Counted from the stretch's first letter, positions 42,714 through 52,183 are shown. The stretch: DNA of 64,000 bases from Phycicoccus sp. CSK15P-2 (GCF_016888005.1 NZ_JAFDVE010000012.1:1-64000); one strand, 5' to 3'. The notes: generated from the sequence alone by a model not told the origin. Numbers and translations: made by a program.

Positions 42714-44477
42714 TCAGCGGGGGTCCTGGGTCACGGCGAGGGTGGTGCGGATGTGCAGCGACTGCAGGACGAGTGACGCGGCGAGGCATCCGCCGACGCC
42801 CTCCCCGGCCCGCAGGCGCAATGCCAGGACCGGCTCGAGCCCGAGCTCGCGCAGCACCGCGGCGTGCGCCTTCTCGCGGCTGCGCTGACCGGCGACGAGG
42901 TGCGCCTGGACGGCAGGCTCCTCCCGCACGGCGAGCAGCGCCGGCACCGACGCGGCGAGACCATCCAAGACAACGGCCGCACCGGCCCGGGCCGCACCGA
43001 GCACGACCCCGGTGAGCACGGCCACCTCTCCCCCGCCCAGCGCCGCCAGCAGAGCCCGGGCCGACAGCCCGGACGCATCCCCCACCCGCTCCAGCGCAGC
43101 AGCGACGACGGTCCGCTTGCGCTCCAGCGTCTCCGCATCCGCGCCGACGCCCAGCCCCACGACGTCCTCCGCCGGCAGCCCCACCAGGGCCGCCGCGAGC
43201 GCCGCCGCGACGGTCGTGTTGCCGATGCCGACCTCACCGAGCACGACGACCCCCGACGCCGCGGCATCCCGCCCGACCGCCACCCCAGCCGCAACCAGCC
43301 GGTCCACGTCCTCGCCAGCCAGCGCGTCGGCCGAGACCAGGTCACCCCGCCCGGACACCGGCCGCGCATCGAGCGCACCCGGCACGAGCCCACCCGACAC
43401 CCCCGCGTCCACGACGACCACGCCGAGCCCCGCGCCACGGGCCGCCAGCACACCGGCCGACTCCCCCGCCACCGCGGCGAGCGCCACGTCACGGGTCACC
43501 GACGACGGGAACGCACTGACCCCGAGGCCGGCCACCGGATGGTCCGCCGCCGCCAGCACGAGCGTCCCGCCCGTCACCGGCCCGGAACCCAGGGAACGCA
43601 CCCGGGCCACGACCCGGTCGAGCACCCCGAGCGCCTCCGGGGCGGCCAGCTGGGCATCCGCCGCATCCGTCGCCCCCACCAGCCGGGACGACGACGGCCC
43701 GCGCAGGTGCGACACCGGCGCCGCCGGCCCACCGTCCTCGTCCGGCCACCGCTCGTGGAGGACGACGTCGGCCAACGGCGCCCGCTTCGACCACGCCGCC
43801 CGCTGCAGCCCCGGCTCCGGCGGCCGCTCGTCCGGCCAGCCCAGACACAGCCAGCCCAGCGTCTCGACCCCGTCCGGCAGCCCGAGCAGCCCGGCGAGGT
43901 CGGCCGGCTCGAAGAGCGTCACCCACCCCATCCCGAGCCCGAGCGCCCGCGCCGTGAGCCACATGTTCTGCACGGCGGTGGCACACGACCACATGTCGGT
44001 GTCGGGGAAGGTCGCGCGGCCGAGCACCCCCGCCGCGGGCGTCCGCCGGTCGCACGCCACGACGACCCCCACCGGGGCCTCGCGCAGCCCTTCGAGCTTG
44101 AGGTCGAGCAGCCGCGCCGCGCGGTCCTCGGTGAGCACCTCGGCCTGGCGCAGCCGCGCCGCATCCGCCAGGGCCGCAGCCCGGTCCCGCGTCGACGCGT
44201 CCCGCACGACGACGAACCGCCACGGCTGGCTGTGCCCCACGCTCGGCGCGCGGTGCCCCGCCTCGAGCACGGCCGTCAGCAGCGTGTCAGGCACCGGGTC
44301 GGGGCGGAAGCGCCGGATGTCCCGCCGCCCGGCCACGACCTCGCCGAGCGCCGCCACGACGTCGGGGCCCATCGCCCAGCCGTCCGGGTCGGCCGCGCGG
44401 GCCGCCGCGCTCGTCGTGTCACCGACGAGCGGCACCGGGCGGGCGTACCCCCCGGCGGGCGGCGTGACCGGCTCCAT
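42714..44477 (-). CDS. BluB-CobT fusion: DMB synthase + nicotinate-nucleotide:DMB phosphoribosyltransferase
   Basis: The protein has 587 residues. The N-terminal domain (about 25-260) is BluB, which destroys FMNH2 with O2 to make 5,6-dimethylbenzimidazole: RRDIRRFRPDPVPDTLLTAV, GHRAPSVGHSQPWRFVVVRD, ALGLGMGWVTLFEPADL and LCLGWPDERPPEPG. The C-terminal domain (about 265-587) is CobT, which attaches DMB to ribose phosphate: AADHPVAGLGVSAFPSSVTR and the catalytic Glu in VLGEVGIGNTTVAAAL. The fusion would pass DMB from one site to the next. It starts 1 nt after the cobN stop, with GGAGG inside cobN, so it shares the cobN riboswitch. Confidence 0.92.
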   Translation of the reverse strand: MEPVTPPAGGYARPVPLVGDTTSAAARAADPDGWAMGPDVVAALGEVVAGRRDIRRFRPDPVPDTLLTAVLEAGHRAPSVGHSQPWRFVVVRDASTRDRAAALADAARLRQAEVLTEDRAARLLDLKLEGLREAPVGVVVACDRRTPAAGVLGRATFPDTDMWSCATAVQNMWLTARALGLGMGWVTLFEPADLAGLLGLPDGVETLGWLCLGWPDERPPEPGLQRAAWSKRAPLADVVLHERWPDEDGGPAAPVSHLRGPSSSRLVGATDAADAQLAAPEALGVLDRVVARVRSLGSGPVTGGTLVLAAADHPVAGLGVSAFPSSVTRDVALAAVAGESAGVLAARGAGLGVVVVDAGVSGGLVPGALDARPVSGRGDLVSADALAGEDVDRLVAAGVAVGRDAAASGVVVLGEVGIGNTTVAAALAAALVGLPAEDVVGLGVGADAETLERKRTVVAAALERVGDASGLSARALLAALGGGEVAVLTGVVLGAARAGAAVVLDGLAASVPALLAVREEPAVQAHLVAGQRSREKAHAAVLRELGLEPVLALRLRAGEGVGGCLAASLVLQSLHIRTTLAVTQDPR

Positions 44478-44478
44478 C

Positions 44479-47400
44479 TCAGACCTCCTGGCCGGCCTCG
44501 ATGTCGCCCTCGACCTCGAGGTAGACCCGCTGCATCTCGGCGACGAGCTCGGGGTCCGGCTCCTCCCACAGCCCGCGGTCGGCGGCCTCGGACAGCTTCT
44601 CGACGATGCCGCGCAGAGCCCACGGGTTGGCATGCCGCAGGAACGCCTGGGTCTCGTCGTCGAGCACGTACTCGCGCGCCACCTTGTCGTACATCCAGTC
44701 GTCGACGACCCCGGACGTGGCGTCGAAGCCGAACATGTAGTCGACCGTCGCCGCGAGCTCGAACGCGCCCTTGTAGCCGTGCCGACGCATCGCCGCGACC
44801 CAGCGCGGGTTGACCACCCGCGCCCGGAACACCCGCGAGGTCTCCTCGTGCAGCGAGCGGGTGCGCACGAGGTCGGGCGTCGTCGAGTCGCCGACGTACG
44901 CCTTCGGCGCCGCACCGGTGAGCGCGCGCACCGTCGCGACCATCCCGCCGTGGTACTGGAAGTAGTCGTCGGAGTCGAGGATGTCCGACTCGCGGTTGTC
45001 GACGTTCTTCGCCGCTACCTGGATGCGCCGGTAGCTGCGCTCCATGTCCTCGCGTGCGGGTGCGCCGTCGAGGTCGCGGCCGTAGGCGAACCCGCCCCAC
45101 GCGGTGTAGACCTCGGCGAGGTCGGCGTCGTCGCGCCACGAGCCGGACTCGACGACCTCGAGGATGCCGGCACCATAGGAGCCCGGCTTCGAGCCGAAGA
45201 TCCGGGTCCGGGCCCGGCGCTCGTCGCCGTGCTCGGCGAGGTCGGCCTGCGCGTGCGCCTTCGGGTAGTTCATGTCGAGCGGCTCGTCGAGCCCGACGAC
45301 GAGCGCCACGGCGTCGTCGAGCAGGTCGACGACGTGCGGGAACGCATCCCGGAAGAACCCGGAGATCCGCACCGTGACGTCGATCCGCGGCCGGCCGAGC
45401 TCGGCGAGCGGGATGACCTCGAGCCCGGTGACCCGCCGCGACTGCTCGTCCCAGACCGGGATCACACCGAGCAGCGCGAGCACCTCGCCGAGGTCGTCGC
45501 CGGAGGTGCGCATCGCCGAGGTCCCCCACGCCGACAGCCCGACCGACTGCGGCAGCTCGCCGCTGTCCTCGCGGTAGCGCTCGAGCAGCGACTCGGCCAT
45601 CGCCGAGCCCGTCTCGTACGCCAGCCGCGACGGAATGGCCTTGGGGTCGACGGAGTAGAAGTTCCGGCCGGTGGGCAGCACGTTGACCAACCCGCGCAGC
45701 GGCGAGCCGGACGGCCCGGCCGGGACGTAGCCGCCGTCGAGGGCGTGCAGCACCATCGCGAGCTCGTCGGTCGTGCCGCGCAGCCGGGGCACGACCTCGT
45801 CGCAGGCGAAGGTCAGCGACGCCTCGGCACCGGCGTTCGGCTCACCGAGCTCGGCGGCGACGACGCCGGGGACGGCCGCGGCGTCCCATCCGGCCTCCGC
45901 CACGGCCTCGACGAGCCGCCGGGCGCAGGCCTCGACCTCGTCGGTGCGGGCGGTGCTCGACTCGCCCTCGGCGAGCCCGAGGGCGCTGCGCAGCCCCGGC
46001 ACCGCCCCGCGCTGCCCGCCGAACACCTGGGCGGCGCGCAGGATCGCGAGGGTGAGGTCGACGAGCTGCGGGCCCTCCGGCGGCTGACCGAGGACGTGCA
46101 GGCCGTCGCGGATCTGGACGTCCTTGACCTCGCACAACCAGCCGTCGACGTGCATGACGAAGTCGTCGAACGTCTCGTCGTCCGGGCGCTCCTCGATGCC
46201 GAGGTCATGGTGCATCTGCGCGGCCTGGATGAGCGTCCAGATCTCGCCGCGCAGCGCCGGCGCCTTGGCCGGGTCCATGACCGAGACGTTGCCGTACTCG
46301 TCGAGCAGCTGCTCGAGCCGGGCGATGTCGCCGTACGACTCGGCGCGGGCCATCGGCGGCACGAGGTGGTCGACGACCGTCGCGTGCGCGCGGCGCTTGG
46401 CCTGGGTGCCCTCGCCCGGGTCGTTGACGAGGAACGGGTAGACCAGCGGGACGCTGCCGAGCGCGGCATCCGTGCCGCACGACGCGGACATCGCGAGGTT
46501 CTTGCCCGGCAGCCACTCGAGGTTGCCGTGCTTGCCCATGTGGACGACGGCGTGCGCCCCGAACTCCTCCTCGACCCACCGGTACGTGGCGAGGTAGTGG
46601 TGGCTCGGCGCGAGGTCGGGGTCGTGGTAGATCGCGATCGGGTTCTCCCCGAAGCCGCGCGGCGGCTGGACGAGGAGGACGACGTTGCCGGCCCGCAGCG
46701 CCGCCGTGACGATCTCGGGCTCCTCGCCCGAGTGGTCGACGAACACCTCGCCCGGCGCCTCGCCCCAGGCTTCGGTGACGCCGGCGCGCAGGTCGTCCGG
46801 GAAGCGCGCGAACCACTCACGGTAGCGGCTCGCCGGGATGCGGACGTGGTGCTCGGTCAGCTGGGTCTCGGAGAGCCACTCCGGGTCCTGTCCGCCGGCG
46901 GCGATGAGCGCGTGGACGAGCGCGTTGCCGGCGGTCGTGTCGGGTGCCTCGCCCTCGACCTCGGGCAGCGGGTCCAGCCCCGGGATGGCGCCCGGGCCGC
47001 CGAGGTCGTAGCCGGCCTCGCGCATCATCCGGAGCAGCCGGACGGTCGAGACCGGGGTGTCGAGCCCGACGGCGTTGCCGATCCGGGAGTGCTTCGTCGG
47101 GTACGCCGACAGGACGACGGCGACGCGGCGCTCGGCCGGCGGCACGTGCCGCAGCCGGGCGTGACCGAGGGCGATGCCCGCGACCCGGGCGCACCGCTCG
47201 GGGTCGGCGACGTAGCGGGCCAGCCCGTCGGCGTCGGTCTCCTTGAACGAGAACGGGACGGTGACGAGACGCCCGTCGAACTCCGGGATGGCGACCTGGG
47301 TGGCGACGTCGAGCGGGGACATGCCGTCGTCGGCGGCCTCCCACTCGGCGCGGCTCCACGTGAGGCACAGGCCCTGGAGGAGCGGGACGTCGAGGGCGGC

Positions 47401-48129
47401 CAGCTGGGCGACGTCCCACGACTCGTCGTCGCCACCGGCCGAGGCGTCCGCGGCCCTGGTGCCCGCACCGCCGGCGGCGAGGACGGTCGTGACGATCGCG
47501 TCATAGGTGCCGAGCTGCTCGAGCAGTCCGGCCGGGGCGTCGCGCAGCGAGGCGGCGAAGACCGGCTCGCCGACGCCCCCGGCGGCGTCGACGGCGTCGG
47601 CGAGAGCGTGCGCGTAGGCGGTGTTCCCGGCGGCGTACTGCGCCCGGTAGAAGAGGATGCCGACCCGCGGCCGGGGGGAGTCCGTCGGCTCGGGCTCGGG
47701 GCGGTCCAGGACGCCCCAGGCGGGCAGCTCGGCCGGCGGCTCGAAGCCCTCGCCGGTGAGCAGCAGCGTGTCGGACAGGAACGCGTGCAGCTGGGCGAGG
47801 TTGTCGGCGCCACCGTGCCGCAGGTACTCGTGCGCCTCGCGGACGACGCCCTGCGGCGCCCTGGACTCGGCCATCAGCTGGGCGTTCGGGGCCTGCTCGC
47901 CACCGACGACGACCATCGGGACGCCGGTCTCGCGGATGCGGGCGAAGCCGGAGCACAGGTCGTCCGGAGTGCCGAGGATGCGGGCGACGACGACGTCGGC
48001 CTCCTCGAAGGCGGCGGCGAGGTCGGTGTGCCCGGGGCGGGCGGGGTTGGCGACGACGAAGTCGGCCCCGCTGGCGCGGGCGGACAGCAGGTCGGTGTCG
48101 GACGTCGAGAGCAACGCGATGCGCGGCAC
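44479..48129 (-). CDS. cobN: Cobaltochelatase large subunit CobN
   Basis: The protein has 1216 residues, full length. Landmarks are GVLFYRAQYAAGNTAYAHAL, AERRVAVVLSAYPTKHSRIG, VVHMGKHGNLEWLPGK (the H-GKHG motif of magnesium/cobalt chelatase H subunits), GNVSVMDPAKAPALRGEIWT and the C-terminal YMFGFDATSGVVDDWMYDKV. It inserts Co2+ into hydrogenobyrinic acid a,c-diamide. GGAGGAG precedes the GTG start at the end of a cobalamin riboswitch. CobS/CobT-type partners are replaced by the ChlI-ChlD-type protein at 58.6 kb. Confidence 0.95.
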   Translation of the reverse strand: MPRIALLSTSDTDLLSARASGADFVVANPARPGHTDLAAAFEEADVVVARILGTPDDLCSGFARIRETGVPMVVVGGEQAPNAQLMAESRAPQGVVREAHEYLRHGGADNLAQLHAFLSDTLLLTGEGFEPPAELPAWGVLDRPEPEPTDSPRPRVGILFYRAQYAAGNTAYAHALADAVDAAGGVGEPVFAASLRDAPAGLLEQLGTYDAIVTTVLAAGGAGTRAADASAGGDDESWDVAQLAALDVPLLQGLCLTWSRAEWEAADDGMSPLDVATQVAIPEFDGRLVTVPFSFKETDADGLARYVADPERCARVAGIALGHARLRHVPPAERRVAVVLSAYPTKHSRIGNAVGLDTPVSTVRLLRMMREAGYDLGGPGAIPGLDPLPEVEGEAPDTTAGNALVHALIAAGGQDPEWLSETQLTEHHVRIPASRYREWFARFPDDLRAGVTEAWGEAPGEVFVDHSGEEPEIVTAALRAGNVVLLVQPPRGFGENPIAIYHDPDLAPSHHYLATYRWVEEEFGAHAVVHMGKHGNLEWLPGKNLAMSASCGTDAALGSVPLVYPFLVNDPGEGTQAKRRAHATVVDHLVPPMARAESYGDIARLEQLLDEYGNVSVMDPAKAPALRGEIWTLIQAAQMHHDLGIEERPDDETFDDFVMHVDGWLCEVKDVQIRDGLHVLGQPPEGPQLVDLTLAILRAAQVFGGQRGAVPGLRSALGLAEGESSTARTDEVEACARRLVEAVAEAGWDAAAVPGVVAAELGEPNAGAEASLTFACDEVVPRLRGTTDELAMVLHALDGGYVPAGPSGSPLRGLVNVLPTGRNFYSVDPKAIPSRLAYETGSAMAESLLERYREDSGELPQSVGLSAWGTSAMRTSGDDLGEVLALLGVIPVWDEQSRRVTGLEVIPLAELGRPRIDVTVRISGFFRDAFPHVVDLLDDAVALVVGLDEPLDMNYPKAHAQADLAEHGDERRARTRIFGSKPGSYGAGILEVVESGSWRDDADLAEVYTAWGGFAYGRDLDGAPAREDMERSYRRIQVAAKNVDNRESDILDSDDYFQYHGGMVATVRALTGAAPKAYVGDSTTPDLVRTRSLHEETSRVFRARVVNPRWVAAMRRHGYKGAFELAATVDYMFGFDATSGVVDDWMYDKVAREYVLDDETQAFLRHANPWALRGIVEKLSEAADRGLWEEPDPELVAEMQRVYLEVEGDIEAGQEV

Positions 48130-48137
48130 GGGCGGAC

Positions 48138-48287
48138 TCCTCCGGGGGTTTCCTCGCCCCCATGTCGGGTGTGGGGCCCGGCGCGGCCGGGCATCCGCGG
48201 CGGCGTTCCTGACTCGCCCCGGAGGGGCTCACAGTGGCGGGACCGTCCCGGACTCGCACCGGGTTCCGTCGACGTCGGACGTAGCGG
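48138..48287 (-). promoter_or_regulatory. Cobalamin riboswitch of cobN-bluB/cobT
   Basis: The minus strand shows GGTGCGAGTCCGGG, the GCCACTGT core (ACAGTGGC at 48231-48238) and the B12-box AGTCAGGAACGCC (48214-48202). TAGGCT (48293-48288) is the likely -10. A G-rich / C-rich hairpin (GGGGGCGAGGAAACCCCC) precedes the ribosome site GGAGGAG, so the switch probably acts on translation. Confidence 0.93.
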
Positions 48288-48308
48288 AGCCTACCCGGGC
48301 GTGCCGCG

Positions 48309-48314
48309 TACGCT
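48309..48314 (+). promoter_or_regulatory. -10 box, leaderless start of cobG
   Basis: TACGCT ends 7 nt before the cobG ATG at 48322. It is divergent from the cobN riboswitch promoter. Confidence 0.5.
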
Positions 48315-48321
48315 GGCGGCG

Positions 48322-49419
48322 ATGTCCACCTCCCCCGCCCGGCCCACGGCGGACCGCTGCCCGGGCCTGCTCCGCCCGCATGTCGCCGAGGACGGCGCGC
48401 TCGTCCGGCTGCGCGTGCCCGGCGGGGTCGTGCGCACCGACGTCCTCACCCGGCTGGCCGACCTCGCGGGCCGGTTCGGGGCCCCCGTGCTCCAGCTGAC
48501 GAGCCGCGGGAACCTCCAGCTGCGGGGCCTGCCCGACCCGCTCCCGGAGGCGTTCGTCGCGGCGGTCGAGGCCACCGGGCTGCTGCCGTCGGCCAGCCAC
48601 GAGCGGGTGCGCAACATCCTCGCCTCCCCCATGGCACCGGGGCTGCAGCCGCTCGTGCGCGCCCTCGACCGCGCCCTGTGCGCCGACCCGGCGCTGGCCG
48701 CCCTGCCGGGCCGCTTCCTGTTCGCCGTGGCCGACGCCGCGGGCTCGCCGCTCTCCGAGCCGTACGACGTCGCCTACCAGCAGCTCTCGCCCCGCGGCGG
48801 GCTGCTGCTGGCCGGCGGCCGGGGCCGCCCGGTCGCGCCGGAGGACGCCGTCGACGCGGTGCTCGAGGTGGCGCAGGCGTTCCTCGCGCACGCCCCCGAG
48901 GGGGTGTGGAACGTCCGCGACCTCCCGGACGGCTCCCCCGTGCTCGACGGGCTGTTCGCCTGCTCGCCGTCGGTCGCCCCGCCGGTGCGCCCCGGGCCCG
49001 CCGGCGCCGACCTCGTCGCCGGCGTCCCGCTGGGGATGCTGACGCCCGGGCACGTCGCGGCGCTGGCGGCGGAGGCACGCTTCGTCGTCGTCACGCCGTG
49101 GCGGTCGGTCGTCGTCCCGGACGGGCCGGCCGCGGCCGGGCGCCTGGCCGCCGCCGGGCTCGTCGTCTCGCCGGAGTCGGCCGCGGCCCGGGTCAGCGCC
49201 TGCGTCGGGGCGCCGCACTGCGCCAAGGGCCGCTCCGGGACGCTGGCCGTGGCCACCGAGACGGTCCGCCGCGCCGACGCCGCCGGACGCACCCTCCCGG
49301 CTCCCGTCCACGTCGTCGGCTGCGAGCGGCGCTGCGGCGCCCGGGAGGGCGACGTCGTCGCGCTGGCCCCGGCCGACGCCGACGCCGTCCTGTCCCTGCT
49401 CCCCGGAGACCCCGCATGA
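48322..49419 (+). CDS. cobG: Precorrin-3B synthase
   Basis: The protein has 365 residues, shorter than the 450-460 of Pseudomonas CobG. It belongs to the nitrite/sulfite reductase family: the ferredoxin-like half domain has LQLTSRGNLQLRGLPD. The [4Fe-4S]/siroheme-type Cys set is SACVGAPHCAKG and VVGCERRCGARE (C-x5-C and C-x3-C). It uses O2 to hydroxylate precorrin-3A at C20, the step that defines the aerobic pathway. It starts a leaderless plus-strand operon cobG-cobH-cobIJ with 4-nt overlaps. No cobalamin riboswitch precedes this operon. Confidence 0.88.
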   Translation: MSTSPARPTADRCPGLLRPHVAEDGALVRLRVPGGVVRTDVLTRLADLAGRFGAPVLQLTSRGNLQLRGLPDPLPEAFVAAVEATGLLPSASHERVRNILASPMAPGLQPLVRALDRALCADPALAALPGRFLFAVADAAGSPLSEPYDVAYQQLSPRGGLLLAGGRGRPVAPEDAVDAVLEVAQAFLAHAPEGVWNVRDLPDGSPVLDGLFACSPSVAPPVRPGPAGADLVAGVPLGMLTPGHVAALAAEARFVVVTPWRSVVVPDGPAAAGRLAAAGLVVSPESAAARVSACVGAPHCAKGRSGTLAVATETVRRADAAGRTLPAPVHVVGCERRCGAREGDVVALAPADADAVLSLLPGDPA

Positions 49420-50084
49420 CCCTGCTCCCCCCGACCCGCCGGTACGACTACGTCACCGACGGGCTGGAGATCTACCGGCGCTCCTTCGCGACGATCCGCG
49501 ACGAGAGCGACCTCTCGGCGCTGCCCGAGGACCTGCACGGCGTCGCCACCCGGGTCGTGCACGCGGCCGGGGACGTCGGCGTCGTCCACGACCTCGCGGC
49601 CCACCCCGACGTCGTGCGGGACGCCCGGGCGGCGCTGCTCGCCGGCGCGCCGGTCCTCACCGACTCGCAGATGCTCGCCTCCGGCGTCACCCGGCGCCGC
49701 CTGCCGGCGGACAACGAGGTGCTGTGCACGCTGCGGGAGCCGGAGGTGCCGGGGCTGGCTCTCGCCTGGGGGACGACCCGGGCCGCCGCGGCGGTGTCGC
49801 TGTGGGCCGAGCGGCTCGACGGCGCCGTCGTCGCCGTCGGCAACGCCCCGACCGCGCTGTTCCACCTGCTCGAGATGCTGCTGGACGGCGGGCCGCGCCC
49901 GGCCGCGGTCGTCGGGATGCCCGTCGGCTTCATCGGCTCCGCCGAGTCCAAGGTCGCCCTGGCCGAGCACGCGCTGCCCGGCGGCGGCCAGGTGCCGTGG
50001 GTCGTCGTGCACGGCCGGCGCGGCGGCTCGGCGATGGCCGCGGCCGCGCTCAACGCCATCGCCGACCCGGACGAGCTGGCATGA
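49416..50084 (+). CDS. cobH: Precorrin-8X methylmutase
   Basis: The protein has 222 residues. The catalytic His is in ATRVVHAAGDVGV, with VLTDSQMLASGVTRRRL, AVGNAPTALFHLLEML and AVVGMPVGFIGSAESK. It moves a methyl group from C11 to C12 to give hydrogenobyrinic acid. The ATG overlaps the cobG stop by 4 nt. Confidence 0.95.
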   Translation: MTLLPPTRRYDYVTDGLEIYRRSFATIRDESDLSALPEDLHGVATRVVHAAGDVGVVHDLAAHPDVVRDARAALLAGAPVLTDSQMLASGVTRRRLPADNEVLCTLREPEVPGLALAWGTTRAAAAVSLWAERLDGAVVAVGNAPTALFHLLEMLLDGGPRPAAVVGMPVGFIGSAESKVALAEHALPGGGQVPWVVVHGRRGGSAMAAAALNAIADPDELA

Positions 50085-52087
50085 CCCGCGGCGCGGAGCC
50101 CGGCCACCTCTACGGCGTCGGGGTGGGCCCCGGCGACCCCGACCTCATGACGCTGCGGGCCGCCGCGCTCGTGGCGTCCGCCGACGTCGTGGCCTATCAC
50201 CGGGCCGCGCACCGGGAGTCGACCGCACGGGGCATCGCGGCGGCACACCTGGGGCCGGGAGCCGTCGAGGAGCCGCTGGTCTACCCGGTGACGACCGGAA
50301 GCACCGACCATCCCGGTGGCTACTACGGGGCGTTGGCCGACTTCTACCTCGAGTGCACCGAGCGGCTGCGGGCCCACCTCGCGGCCGGACGGTCGGTGGT
50401 CGTGCTCGCCGAGGGTGACCCGCTCTTCTACGGCTCGTTCATGTACGTCCACGACGTGCTGCGCGAGGAGTTCCCCACCGAGGTCGTCCCCGGGGTGACG
50501 TCGGTGTCCGCGGCGAGCGCGGCGGTCGGCACCGGGCTCAGCCGGCACGAGGACACCCTCACCGTGCTGCCCGGGACGCTGCCGGTACCCGAGCTCGCGC
50601 GGCGGCTCGCCGACACCGACGCCGCGGTCGTCATGAAGCTCGGGCGGACCTTCGCAAACGTCCGTGAGGCGCTGCGCCAGGCCGGGCGGCTGGACGACGC
50701 GCTCTACGTCGAGCGGGCGAGCAGCCGCGAGCAGCGGGTGCTGCCGGTGGCCGATGTGGCGGCCGAGGCCGTGCCGTACATGTCGGTCGTCGTCGTGCCG
50801 GGTGCCGACCTGCGCGCGGATGCCGCCGGGCGCGCTCCGGGGCGAACATTCGGAGCGAGGGCAGTCGGGGCCGAGGTCACGAGTGCGGCCGGACTCGAGG
50901 CCGCGGGCGCGGCGGGACCCGACCGGGAAGCCGGTGGTCAGGGGTCGGTCACGGGACGTCCAGATGCTCCGACATCCGGGCCAGCCCCACACACCTCGGG
51001 GCACCCCGGTCTTCCGGACGAAAACCGGCCCACCTCCCGGAGCACACGTACATCCGCTCCAGGATCGGAGCCGCGAGCCCACCTCGCGGAGCACACGCGC
51101 ACTCCGGAACAGACGCCCCCTCCGGACGAACGCCGGCCCACCACTGGGAGCACAGGTACATGTGCGCCAGGATCGGGGACGGGGGTGGTGGCCCAGGATC
51201 CGGAGCACATGGACGTCCCGGGCGCGGGTGCTGTGCTGCACCGGGTCGGCACCGCCGCAGGGTCCGACGCGCTCACCACGCACCAGAGCGACACCACACC
51301 AAAGTCCGACACACACGCCGCGCACCGGGCCGGCCTCGCACCCGGCGCCGGCGACGGGCCGGTCGTCCACGTGGTCGGCCTCGGCCCGGGACCCGACGCG
51401 TGGCTCACCCCGGAGGCGGCCGAGGTGCTCGCCGGCGTGCAGCACGTCGTCGGGTACGCACCGTACGTCCAGCGAGTCACCCAGCGCGAGGGGCTGCAGC
51501 GCCACCCCAGCGGCAACACCGTCGAGGTCGACCGCGCCCGGCACGCCCTCGAGCTCGCCCTCGGCGGCGAGTCGGTCGCCGTGGTCTCCGGAGGGGACGC
51601 CGGGGTCTTCGGGATGGCCGCCGCGGTGTTCGAGGCCGCCGAGGACCCACGCTACGTCGACGTCCCCGTGCACGTCGTGCCGGGCGTGACGGCAGCACAC
51701 GCCGCGTCCGCGCTCGCCGGCGCCCTGCTCGGCGGCGACCACGCGCTCATCTCCCTCTCGGACCGGCTCAAGCCGTGGGACGTCCTGCTCGACCGCCTCG
51801 TCTCCGCCGTCCGCGCCGACCTCGCCGTCGCGCTCTACAACCCGCGCTCACGCAGCCGCCCCGACCAGCTCGGACAGGCCCTCGACGCCGTCCGCGAGGT
51901 CGCCACCCCCGACCGCGTCGTCGTCGTCGCCAAGGACGTCGGCCGAAACGGCGAGGAGCTGCGGGTCACGACCCTCGGCGACCTGGACCCCGAGACCGTC
52001 GACATGCGCTGCCTGGTCATCATCGGCTCCTCCCGCACCCGGGTCACCCCGACCGGCCGGGTCTGGACCCCGCGCTTCGTCGACTGA
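50081..52087 (+). CDS. CobI-CobJ fusion: precorrin-2 C20- and precorrin-3B C17-methyltransferase
   Basis: The protein has 668 residues. Residues 1-250 are CobI: GHLYGVGVGPGDPDLMTLRA, VVLAEGDPLFYGSFMYVH, VVPGVTSVSAASAAVGTGLS and VVMKLGRTFANVREAL. Residues 425-668 are CobJ: VHVVGLGPGPDAWLTPEAAE, VGYAPYVQRV, VVSGGDAGVFGMAAAV, VPGVTAAHAASALAGALLGG and VALYNPRSRSRPDQL. Between them is an unusual linker of about 170 residues rich in Pro, Thr, Ser and Gly, which includes a 108-bp imperfect tandem repeat at the DNA level. The linker has no recognisable domain. Both reactions use SAM. Confidence 0.93.
   Translation: MTRGAEPGHLYGVGVGPGDPDLMTLRAAALVASADVVAYHRAAHRESTARGIAAAHLGPGAVEEPLVYPVTTGSTDHPGGYYGALADFYLECTERLRAHLAAGRSVVVLAEGDPLFYGSFMYVHDVLREEFPTEVVPGVTSVSAASAAVGTGLSRHEDTLTVLPGTLPVPELARRLADTDAAVVMKLGRTFANVREALRQAGRLDDALYVERASSREQRVLPVADVAAEAVPYMSVVVVPGADLRADAAGRAPGRTFGARAVGAEVTSAAGLEAAGAAGPDREAGGQGSVTGRPDAPTSGPAPHTSGHPGLPDENRPTSRSTRTSAPGSEPRAHLAEHTRTPEQTPPPDERRPTTGSTGTCAPGSGTGVVAQDPEHMDVPGAGAVLHRVGTAAGSDALTTHQSDTTPKSDTHAAHRAGLAPGAGDGPVVHVVGLGPGPDAWLTPEAAEVLAGVQHVVGYAPYVQRVTQREGLQRHPSGNTVEVDRARHALELALGGESVAVVSGGDAGVFGMAAAVFEAAEDPRYVDVPVHVVPGVTAAHAASALAGALLGGDHALISLSDRLKPWDVLLDRLVSAVRADLAVALYNPRSRSRPDQLGQALDAVREVATPDRVVVVAKDVGRNGEELRVTTLGDLDPETVDMRCLVIIGSSRTRVTPTGRVWTPRFVD
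51013..51178 (+). repeat. Imperfect 108-bp tandem repeat in the CobI-CobJ linker
   Basis: TCCGGACGAA (51013) recurs at 51121, and about 58 bp after each start match closely (GCCGGCCCACC..., GGAGCACA-GTACAT, CCAGGATCGG). The period of 108 bp keeps the frame, so the protein repeats as PDENRPTSRSTRTSAPGS / PDERRPTTGSTGTCAPGS. GGAGCACA occurs four times (51039, 51088, 51147, 51202). Confidence 0.7.
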
Positions 52088-52153
52088 CCCGCTCCGGGTG
52101 CCCTCGTCCCTCGACCGCATCCGGAGCACCCGAGGCCCATCCCGCCGGAGTGC

Positions 52154-52183
52154 TTGACACCCATAGACTAATAGCCATAGCTT
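52154..52183 (+). promoter_or_regulatory. Promoter of the hydrolase-TetR operon
   Basis: A perfect TTGACA (52154-52159) is followed after 18 nt by TAGCTT (52178-52183). The predicted start is about 52190, where an in-frame ATG also lies. Confidence 0.55.

Noticed and set aside
43012-48321. Long plus-strand open frame running into cobG
   Set aside because: It is antisense to bluB-cobT and cobN, with low-complexity Ser/Arg/Pro content. Only the part from 48322 is cobG.
51013-51210. CRISPR-like repeats
   Set aside because: Only two imperfect 108-bp units, in frame inside cobIJ, with no equal spacers and no cas genes.
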